Below are positions 1 through 5,337 of a stretch of 5,337 nucleotides of DNA, one piece after another. The translations under genes were made by a program, and so were the position numbers. The notes beneath the pieces were generated by a model, which saw nothing but the letters and a program-made list of their open reading frames with translations, ran no database searches and had not been told where the DNA came from. Each line of letters starts with the position of its first letter. Within the stretch, counting starts at the first letter, position 1. Source of the stretch: RUG14300 sp964619685 (lineage in GTDB: Bacteria > Bacillota > Clostridia > Christensenellales > CAG-1252); assembly GCA_964619685.1 (NCBI GenBank), contig CAZUET010000115.1, positions 1-5,337 on the forward strand. Direction: 5' to 3'.

Positions 1-1778
1 GTATTATGTAGCTGACCGTCAATAATATAACCGTTACCGTATATAGAACGGTTTAGTTTAATATCAGTCCATTCGGTTTCAGCTAAAGGCAGATAAACAT
101 TATTCTGGAACAATACCGCTCCCATGGTGCCATAAGAATCAAAATCTCCTGTATAGCTATTCATTACATATTGAAGCTCGTAAGCAGGATAAAAATCGGG
201 TAATTCGGTATCAGCTTTTTTATCATAGTGGGTAATAGCGACATCGTAACCGATATTTATACCGTCAACGACTTTAAACGTATAGCTATCGCTTGAATTG
301 TTTTCGGAGAAACGAGCAATAGCTGTAATTGTTACTTCTTTACCGATAGCATCTCTTGTAAACGAAATAACTCCGTTTGCACCAACCGTTGCAAGGCTTT
401 CGTCATTAGATTCAAAGAGGAAATAATCATATATGTTTTCACTTTCGGTTATATACTCGGGGAATACATAGGATATACGCATTTGCAACGATTCGGATAC
501 CGTAAACTCGTTTCCGTCATAATTACATGTGTAAATTCCAAACAAACGCTCCTCATTCAAGCCTGCTATATCACCTCTTTCGTCAAGTTCTAAGCGAACA
601 TCACCTATTTTAGGTGATACGATGATTGTAATAGAAACAGGCTCAAAACCTTCGCTTGTAGCGGTCAAAGTCGCAACACCCTCCATTAAGCCTGCAATTC
701 TATCGCCAACAACGGTAGCAACTGCAGGATTATCGGATGTCCAAGTAATTCTACCTGCATCTGCGAATGGACAGCTTGCGGATATATAGAAAAGCTCGGT
801 ATTGAGCGGAACAAGGTTTTGTGCACTCCAAACTGTCTTCTCATAATCAAACAAATTATCGATGACTAACGAATTATTAGCAACAACCGATACTTTAATA
901 ATTTCTTCATATCCAAGATGGGATAGCGTGATATATGCATCGCTAACAGCTTCGCTAACGGTTATATTAAAACCGCTATTAGTGCCACCTACAACCGATT
1001 TAACGGTTATACCGCTCTTATCACTACGCAAGTAGTTTGAAATATCAACTGTACGACTTGTGGTATAAATAACAGACTTTTTGGATAAGCTCTCTCCGTT
1101 TACAGCTACGGTCAACACTCCTGTTATAGGCTTACGTCCGTCCTCGTTAACGGTAGCAGTAACAGTACATGTACCCTCACTTACCGCTGTAATAACACCG
1201 TTACCATTCACCTTAGCTACACCTTCATTAGACGAATTCCACACAATCTTCTTATCGCCCATAGCACTAAACGGACGGGGGCGTGCATCGATACAGGTGC
1301 TTTCATTGACCTTTAAGGAAACGCTGTCAATTCTATCAAGTGTATCGTAATCGTATAATTCCATTGCACCGATATATTTACCGGTCACATAGAAGCTACA
1401 TACAGCACTTTGACTTGTGTCGCTCATAGATGTGGCGATCACATCAAACGTACCATAGCATCCGGGCTTGAAATAAATGGCTATTCCATCGCCGTTTTTT
1501 ACTATTGTCGCCATGTTTTCGTCCGATAATGTCCACTCTATCTTTTTGTTACTTGCATTAGATGGGATAAATTCGGGGAAAAGCACATACGATTTATTTG
1601 TAGGTGCATATTCATCAAGATCTATAACAACATAGTCTTGTCTTTCACCTAAGTGTTTAAGAAATAATTGCTCTACACCATATTCTATCTCGGCACTTAC
1701 AATTGTGCTCGAAACACTCAATGTCGCTATTATGATGAGCGGAACTAACAATAATATAGCTATCAATATCTTCTTCAT
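1..1778 (-). CDS. Secreted multi-domain Ig-like (Big_2-type) surface protein with beta-helix onset, C-terminus cut by window edge
   Basis: The frame is open from ATG at 1778 to the window edge, giving 592 residues without a stop, so the C-terminus is missing. Residues 1-29 are a Sec signal peptide: Lys-Lys, a hydrophobic core to about residue 20, and a likely cleavage after Val-Ser-Ala (A29). There is no lipobox. Ig-like units resembling bacterial Big_2 domains lie at about 62-131, 151-226, 318-387 and 430-504. The second and third carry the family pattern I-x-W-x-S-x-N/D followed by V-A-x-V and a G-x-x-T/A-x-T-A-T strand (IVWNSSNEGVAKV, ITWTSDNPAVATV). Residues 230-300 look like another beta-rich unit. 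Residues 553-592, ending in IYGNGYIIDG, resemble the first coil of a pectin-lyase-type right-handed beta-helix. Such proteins usually act at the cell surface in adhesion or glycan interaction; the exact role here is unknown. The start is fixed by a strong ribosome site and the signal peptide. Any cell-wall anchor would lie outside the window. Confidence 0.9.
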   Translation of the reverse strand, partial: MKKILIAILLLVPLIIIATLSVSSTIVSAEIEYGVEQLFLKHLGERQDYVVIDLDEYAPTNKSYVLFPEFIPSNASNKKIEWTLSDENMATIVKNGDGIAIYFKPGCYGTFDVIATSMSDTSQSAVCSFYVTGKYIGAMELYDYDTLDRIDSVSLKVNESTCIDARPRPFSAMGDKKIVWNSSNEGVAKVNGNGVITAVSEGTCTVTATVNEDGRKPITGVLTVAVNGESLSKKSVIYTTSRTVDISNYLRSDKSGITVKSVVGGTNSGFNITVSEAVSDAYITLSHLGYEEIIKVSVVANNSLVIDNLFDYEKTVWSAQNLVPLNTELFYISASCPFADAGRITWTSDNPAVATVVGDRIAGLMEGVATLTATSEGFEPVSITIIVSPKIGDVRLELDERGDIAGLNEERLFGIYTCNYDGNEFTVSESLQMRISYVFPEYITESENIYDYFLFESNDESLATVGANGVISFTRDAIGKEVTITAIARFSENNSSDSYTFKVVDGINIGYDVAITHYDKKADTELPDFYPAYELQYVMNSYTGDFDSYGTMGAVLFQNNVYLPLAETEWTDIKLNRSIYGNGYIIDGQLHN

Positions 1779-1785
1779 TATTCAC

Positions 1786-1793
1786 TCACCTCT
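1786..1793 (-). promoter_or_regulatory. Ribosome binding site of the secreted protein, overlapping the permease stop
   Basis: On the minus strand AGAGGTGA lies 7 nt before the ATG at 1778. Its last three bases are the TGA stop of the permease gene. Ribosomes finishing the permease therefore stop directly on the ribosome site of the next gene, which suggests translational coupling. Confidence 0.8.
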
Positions 1794-3402
1794 GCATAAT
1801 ATTATTATATCTGTACGGAAGTCTGATAAGTAACCAGCAAATAGCCGATACCATTAATAATACGTTAAATCCGGACAAAACACCGTACATAAAGCTCGGA
1901 TTGTACATAATAAATCCTACGATTCCTACTAAGCCTTCAATGACTGCCAACGCAAAACCGACAAGTAATGTAACAAAGGTTGCCAAATTACCGTTATTGA
2001 CTTCGCCGTCGCCACCTACCGGGAATTGCGGTTTAAGAATGTCAAGTTTAACAGCAAAGCATGTAAGAGCAGTAGAAACCATTATTGAATTTGCCATTAA
2101 AATAAATCCGTCTGCTACAGGAATATTACCTGCAAGCATTACCACCGAAAGCGATACGATGCTCGCCAATGCGCCAACCAAAACATATAATCCGACCTTA
2201 ACAAGAACCTGCTTTTCTACTGCTACGGGGGAAATTTTAGTTAAATAGAACGAATCAGCCTCACGAGATATACATGAGCCTGCAAACGATACGATAATGG
2301 TAACAAATATGAGCATTACCAAAAGCGTTATCATGGGAAGCGTAATAACATCTAACGATTTACTACCCACAGCAGAGCTAAGACTATTACAGCTGAACAC
2401 CATTACAGGCGCAGCAAATGCCATTACCAAATATTGGAAGCTATAAGTAGATGAGCGGAATATATCGTGGATTTCTCTTTGGAATACTGCATATAAAGGA
2501 CTGTGCTTTTTATTATTTGTCAGCTTTTTAAAGGAAGCTCCGTGCGATTCGATATTTTTAAGAATAATATTCAAGAAGGTCTTTTTGGATATCATTATCG
2601 ATATATAGCTCAATACACCGACTACTAAAATAGATATCGGAATGGATATTGCAAGCATTGTCGATGATCTCTTCATCAATATCTCGCCGAATAAACTGAC
2701 AGGATAAACATATCGAAGTGAAGCTAAAGCCTGCATTCCTTCGGCAGAAAAGAGCGTCAATGATTGGTCCTTCATGAAGTTAACGATCGAATTAATTATC
2801 GCCATATAAATAGCGAAAAAGCCCGAAACAAGCACAATATTGACTATCAAATTCAAAAAATATTTATGTTTAAATTTCGCAGATATCATCATTGTAGGCA
2901 CTGCCAACAAATTTGATATTGACAAGGAAAATAAAAACATTAAAACAGTTACTACGGGTATCATTAAATAGTAATATAGTCCTTGATTACCTGCTATACC
3001 GAAGCAAATATAAAAGGGGAGCGTCATCAAAATACAAATCACGCCATGCTCTATAGCCAAAATACCCATTTTACATGTATACATCGTGGTGTTATCGACA
3101 GGAAATCTTAATTCTAACTCGTTATCACCGCTAAAATATAATCGTTTAATAGACGAACTTATGCCCAAACCTATCAAAAATAACTGGGCTATGAGTGTAA
3201 AAAGCATCATCAACGAGTAATCGTGCTCGTAGACATGAAACATTTGAACTATCGAATTCAAAAAATAAACATAGATGGCGTATACCAACAAGGCAAAAAT
3301 TCCCATCAGTGCCATCTTTGTAACGAGATTTTTAACAGGTACACCACGCTTAGAAAATCTCGCTTTTAATTCCAGACGGAACAATGCCTTGATATTGTTC
3401 AT
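1786..3402 (-). CDS. ABC-2-type transporter permease, about 12 transmembrane helices, two related halves
   Basis: This 538-residue membrane protein should form the translocation path for the ATPase encoded just upstream. Hydrophobic segments lie at about 29-51, 63-83, 112-137, 143-170, 181-208, 249-271, 321-343, 353-375, 400-425, 431-451, 473-499 and 504-527. Two halves are recognisable. Each begins with an amphipathic charged stretch (ALFRLELKARF at 6-16, AVFQREIHDIF at 305-315). After two helices each has a cytosolic turn: SGDNELELRFPV at 91-102 and SREADSFYLTKISPV at 379-393. The second resembles the SREG-x-x-F/Y-x-x-K-x-x-P-I/V motif of large Clostridial ABC-2 permeases of about 550 residues. 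Length and topology fit that family. The ATG overlaps the ATPase stop (ATGA) and AAGGAG lies 8 nt upstream, which supports this start. The substrate cannot be read from the sequence; lipid, peptide, antibiotic or polysaccharide export are all possible. Confidence 0.9.
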   Translation of the reverse strand: MNNIKALFRLELKARFSKRGVPVKNLVTKMALMGIFALLVYAIYVYFLNSIVQMFHVYEHDYSLMMLFTLIAQLFLIGLGISSSIKRLYFSGDNELELRFPVDNTTMYTCKMGILAIEHGVICILMTLPFYICFGIAGNQGLYYYLMIPVVTVLMFLFSLSISNLLAVPTMMISAKFKHKYFLNLIVNIVLVSGFFAIYMAIINSIVNFMKDQSLTLFSAEGMQALASLRYVYPVSLFGEILMKRSSTMLAISIPISILVVGVLSYISIMISKKTFLNIILKNIESHGASFKKLTNNKKHSPLYAVFQREIHDIFRSSTYSFQYLVMAFAAPVMVFSCNSLSSAVGSKSLDVITLPMITLLVMLIFVTIIVSFAGSCISREADSFYLTKISPVAVEKQVLVKVGLYVLVGALASIVSLSVVMLAGNIPVADGFILMANSIMVSTALTCFAVKLDILKPQFPVGGDGEVNNGNLATFVTLLVGFALAVIEGLVGIVGFIMYNPSFMYGVLSGFNVLLMVSAICWLLIRLPYRYNNIMQR

Positions 3403-4208
3403 CCTCTATTCTCCTTCATGGTGTACTCTCTAAAAACATCCTCGAGCTTATCTCGATTAGTTCCTTCGTTAAGGTCCATGATGGTGCAAAGCTGTCCGTC
3501 ATGAATAATAGCAACTCTATCGCATAATTTAGCTACGAGATCGATATTATGTGAAGAGAAAAATACCGTATTACCGCCTTTAACATGATCCTTCATTCGG
3601 TTGATTATCTCAAAAATCGATTGAGGATCCAAGCCAACCATAGGCTCGTCCAACACCCAAAGATTCGGGTTATGTATCAATGCGGCAATTATACATATTT
3701 TTTGTTTCATACCATGAGAATAGCCCTTAATCTGACGATCTATAGCAAATCCAAGCTTAAATACCTTAAGATACTCCTCAAGTCTTGCTGTTCTATCCTC
3801 TTCGGATACGCCGTATAGGTCTGCGATACAATTGACATATTCTCTACCTGTCAAATTATCGTATACTGCGTGATTATCGGGTACATAACCGATATTCAAT
3901 TTTGCTTTCAATGGCTCAGTCTTGATACTGTATCCGCATATTTTGATATCGCCCTCATCAAAAGGGTAAATGCCGGTAAGACATTTGATGGTGGTGGATT
4001 TACCTGCACCGTTTTGACCGAGGAATCCAAATATCTCACCTCTCTTGACCTTAATAGTCAAATCTTGAACGGAATAGTTTACACTGTTCAAGTATCTCTT
4101 AGAAAGGTTATCGATGTCGAGCATATATTCATAATCTGTAACACACTCTACAGACTGAACTTCATTATCTATCTTTTTTTCTTTTATTTTTCTATTTCCA
4201 ATTTTCAT
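3399..4208 (-). CDS. ABC transporter ATP-binding protein (ABC-2 exporter type)
   Basis: This 269-residue cytoplasmic ATPase should power the permease encoded next. The nucleotide-binding domain starts near residue 29 (MLDIDNLSKRY). Visible motifs are Walker A GQNGAGKST at 64-72 (Lys70), a Q-loop region YVPDNHAVYDNLTG with Asp111 at the usual Gln/Glu position, the signature YSHGMKQK at 163-170, Walker B LWVLDEP with catalytic Glu188, the D-loop GLDP at 192-195, and switch His220 in FFSSHN. The domain is complete and looks active. Its style matches NatA/CcmA-like ATPases of ABC-2 exporters. A charged extension of 28 residues (many Lys, Glu) precedes the domain and is unusual for such short ATPases. 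I chose ATG 4208 because AAGGAAA lies 8 nt upstream. An in-frame ATG at 4277 would overlap the preceding gene by 32 nt, and ATG 4124 has no ribosome site. The stop overlaps the permease start by 4 nt. Confidence 0.93.
   Translation of the reverse strand: MKIGNRKIKEKKIDNEVQSVECVTDYEYMLDIDNLSKRYLNSVNYSVQDLTIKVKRGEIFGFLGQNGAGKSTTIKCLTGIYPFDEGDIKICGYSIKTEPLKAKLNIGYVPDNHAVYDNLTGREYVNCIADLYGVSEEDRTARLEEYLKVFKLGFAIDRQIKGYSHGMKQKICIIAALIHNPNLWVLDEPMVGLDPQSIFEIINRMKDHVKGGNTVFFSSHNIDLVAKLCDRVAIIHDGQLCTIMDLNEGTNRDKLEDVFREYTMKENRG
3411..3416 (-). promoter_or_regulatory. Ribosome binding site of the permease, inside the ATPase coding end
   Basis: AAGGAG on the minus strand sits 8 nt before the ATG at 3402 and lies within the Lys-Glu codons near the end of the ATPase gene. 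Together with the ATGA stop/start overlap at 3399-3402 it fixes the permease start and implies coupled translation. Confidence 0.8.
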
Positions 4209-4232
4209 ACATTCTGTTTCCTTAAAAATGTA
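4208..4232 (-). promoter_or_regulatory. Hairpin presenting the ATPase gene ribosome site in its loop
   Basis: In the 37-nt gap before the ATPase gene, TACATT (4232-4227) can pair with AATGTA (4213-4208). A further G-U and A-U pair extend the stem inward, leaving a loop of about 9 nt that holds the Shine-Dalgarno AAGGAAA (4223-4217). The A of the start codon is the last base of the stem. The stem is AT-rich and weak, so a regulatory role is only a possibility; the ribosome site itself is well supported. Confidence 0.35.
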
Positions 4233-4245
4233 AGAGTGGGAAGCT

Positions 4246-5247
4246 TTAGTTATTCCAGTCAACCTCTTTTGTCTCAAGGCTGTAGGTTCCCCATCTCTCG
4301 TTTTGCTTTACTTGAGCTACTCCGTTAATAAATGGAGTACCTGCATCGTAGATGAACGGAATAACTATCTCACCTTCTTTATTGATGTATCCGCATTTAC
4401 TCTCGTTACCTACACAAGCTAATCCTTCCGAAAAACTCGACGCTACTTCATATTTATAGGGAATTACCAATTCATTATCCCGAGTAATATATCCGAATAA
4501 TTCCTTGCGTTCTACACACGCCAAATCTTCCTTGAAGTTGAATACCTCATCATAAATCGGAGGTATTATCTCTTTTCCGTTTTTATCTTTAAAGCCCCAC
4601 TTACCGCCACGCTGGAATTTAATAAATCTATCAGTCTGCTCGGGTTGTTTGGGACTTGGCACAAACGGTGCCTTGGGGAATATCTTACGCTGATCAAACG
4701 GTTCACTCTTTTTAGAACCCTTTTGATTAGCCTGCACCTGCTTTTGTGCATTAGGCTTTTTATCTGCCCCGTTATCCTTGACGGTTTTCTCTTTGGTTCT
4801 CTGTTCCGTCCGTTCTTTCTTAGTTGGGCTATTGTCTTCCTTAACGGTCTTTTCGCTATGCTTAATCTCGGATTCCCCGTTCTTATTAGATATTTCCTCT
4901 TCCGCTACTCGAAAATCAACATTAAGCTTTTTAAGCACTGCAGATACTTCTATCAGTTGCTTTTTACCAAAACGCTGTATATAATACATCTCGCCCGATG
5001 TACGAGAGCATATCTTACCCAGCGTATCTATTCCTGAATTAAGCAATACTTGAACCGTTAATTCACTTAGACCAATCTCACTTATCGATTTAGACATAAG
5101 CTCTATCGAATAAGGTGGAATATAAGCCAATTTAGCCTTCTTTTTCTTACCGTCCTTCTTTTTAAAATTGCGGTTTTTACCGTTCTTATTATTGATATTC
5201 GTCGTCGTTCCTTGTATAGAACCGACATTCCTATTATCTTCCTTCAT
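4246..5247 (-). CDS. RNA polymerase alpha-CTD-like domain fused to WG beta-repeat protein
   Basis: This 333-residue protein has no signal peptide or membrane segment and is probably cytoplasmic. The order is: a basic Asn/Lys-rich tail (1-45); a helical domain at about 55-112 that resembles the RNA polymerase alpha C-terminal domain (SELTVQVLLNSGIDTLGKIC, then a stretch ending in RFGKKQLIEV); a charged, probably disordered Lys/Glu/Gln linker (113-205); and a WG-repeat domain (210-333). WG-type turns occur at W217-G218, F251-G252, C285-G286 and W319-G320, exactly 34 residues apart. Each unit contains G-x-E-I-x-I-P-x-x-Y-like strands (KEIIPPIYDEV, GEIVIPFIYDA). From memory of E. coli RpoA, the key DNA-contact Arg265 aligns with Gln66 and Ser299 with Gln97, while Gly296, Lys298 and Glu302 are kept, so ordinary promoter-DNA binding is doubtful. 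It may act as a protein-protein adaptor or sensor; function is unknown. GAGG lies 8 nt before the ATG, supporting the start. It heads the visible operon. Confidence 0.85.
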   Translation of the reverse strand: MKEDNRNVGSIQGTTTNINNKNGKNRNFKKKDGKKKKAKLAYIPPYSIELMSKSISEIGLSELTVQVLLNSGIDTLGKICSRTSGEMYYIQRFGKKQLIEVSAVLKKLNVDFRVAEEEISNKNGESEIKHSEKTVKEDNSPTKKERTEQRTKEKTVKDNGADKKPNAQKQVQANQKGSKKSEPFDQRKIFPKAPFVPSPKQPEQTDRFIKFQRGGKWGFKDKNGKEIIPPIYDEVFNFKEDLACVERKELFGYITRDNELVIPYKYEVASSFSEGLACVGNESKCGYINKEGEIVIPFIYDAGTPFINGVAQVKQNERWGTYSLETKEVDWNN

Positions 5248-5337
5248 TCAACCATCCTCGTGGAATACGCTAACTACAATTATTCCCATTCTTTTTGGGA
5301 TAAAACACACTATTCCAGTTAATAATATAATATATAT
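5248..5337 (-). CDS. Possible C-terminal tail of an upstream membrane-protein gene
   Basis: Reading inward from the window edge, one minus-strand frame stays open for 29 codons and ends in TGA at 5250-5248, directly against the ATG of the next gene. The peptide is hydrophobic (starting IYIILLTGIVCFIPKRMG, then IIVVSVFHEDG) and would suit a last membrane helix or two. Abutting stop and start, with the ribosome site inside the upstream frame, matches the packing of the other genes here. Against it, 29 codons is short, a second frame is also open for 21 codons, and the first 20 bases are almost pure A/T like a promoter. No start or family is visible, so this is a weak call. Confidence 0.3.
   Translation of the reverse strand: MYIILLTGIVCFIPKRMGIIVVSVFHEDG
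5256..5259 (-). promoter_or_regulatory. Ribosome binding site of the alpha-CTD/WG gene
   Basis: GAGG within CACGAGGATGG on the minus strand lies 8 nt before the ATG at 5247. It supports that start over later in-frame ATGs. Confidence 0.6.
5279..5337 (-). promoter_or_regulatory. Candidate promoter region upstream of the operon (alternative to the partial gene)
   Basis: If the segment is noncoding, AATAAT at 5284-5279 could serve as a -10 box and would give a leader of about 25 nt. No convincing -35 box lies 16-18 nt upstream. The A/T-only stretch at 5337-5320 also contains TATATT and TATTAT, whose -35 partners would fall outside the window. Support is weak. Confidence 0.2.

Noticed and set aside
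1081..1350. 89-codon open frame on the plus strand
   Set aside because: It lies opposite the Ig-like domain coding sequence, has no ribosome site, and its composition is the complement of that gene.
1901..2248. 115-codon open frame on the plus strand
   Set aside because: It is antisense to the permease. The Thr/Pro/Lys-rich peptide is what hydrophobic codons give when read backwards.
4209..4277. Longer ATPase start at ATG 4277 (292 residues)
   Set aside because: It would overlap the preceding gene by 32 nt, while ATG 4208 has AAGGAAA at good spacing. The extra 23 residues show no domain.
3585..4328. Two plus-strand open frames (3585-3818 and 3870-4328)
   Set aside because: Both are antisense to the ABC ATPase, whose motifs are complete; neither shows a family or a ribosome site.
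4566..5037. Open frames overlapping the alpha-CTD/WG gene (minus 4566-4751; plus 4645-5037 and 4778-4984)
   Set aside because: They are alternative-frame readings of the low-complexity Lys/Glu linker; their Arg-rich or Leu/Phe-rich peptides arise from that bias.
5284..5300. TCCCA/TGGGA inverted repeat as a terminator
   Set aside because: The stem is only 5 bp with a 7-nt loop and is not followed by a T run on either strand.
4250..5322. Near-identical 12-mer TATTCCAGT(C/T)AA at 4251-4262 and 5311-5322
   Set aside because: There are only two short copies, one inside the coding end of the alpha-CTD/WG gene, with no similarity beyond them; not enough for a direct repeat or attachment site.
5270..5335. 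Second open frame at the right edge (21 codons before TAG at 5272-5270)
   Set aside because: It is short and its Asn-rich peptide has no recognisable feature; chance is likely in such AT-rich DNA.

Overview
The window is AT-rich and tightly packed. All recognisable genes lie on the minus strand and are transcribed from high to low coordinates as one apparent operon. Low GC, purine-rich Shine-Dalgarno sites, frequent ATA/TTA/AGA codons, tandem bacterial Ig-like (Big_2-type) domains and a 538-residue ABC-2 permease suggest a Bacillota member, most likely an uncultured or gut-type Clostridia. This placement is inferred from style; no marker gene is present.

In transcription order: (1) 5337-5248 is either a short leader/promoter or the last 29 codons of an upstream membrane-protein gene whose stop abuts the next start. 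(2) 5247-4246 encodes a 333-residue, apparently cytoplasmic protein that joins a domain resembling the C-terminal domain of the RNA polymerase alpha subunit to a WG beta-repeat domain through a long charged linker. (3) 4208-3399 encodes an ABC transporter ATPase with all the expected motifs. (4) 3402-1786 encodes its membrane partner, a permease of about 12 helices made of two related halves. (5) 1778-1 encodes the first 592 residues of a secreted protein: signal peptide, a run of Ig-like domains, then what looks like the start of a right-handed beta-helix. It leaves the window without a stop.

The junctions argue for co-expression. There is a 37-nt gap before the ATPase gene, a 4-nt ATGA overlap between ATPase and permease, and a 7-nt gap between permease and secreted protein, whose ribosome site contains the permease stop codon. 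No terminator or other strong transcription boundary is visible inside the operon.

Functionally, the ATPase and permease should form one exporter-type ABC complex of unknown substrate. Its genetic linkage to a large surface protein and to an alpha-CTD-like/WG protein is the most unusual aspect of the window. A plausible but unproven reading is a cell-surface module with an intracellular adaptor or sensor, a transporter, and an extracellular adhesive or carbohydrate-interacting protein. No RNA genes, CRISPR arrays, insertion sequences or attachment sites were seen.
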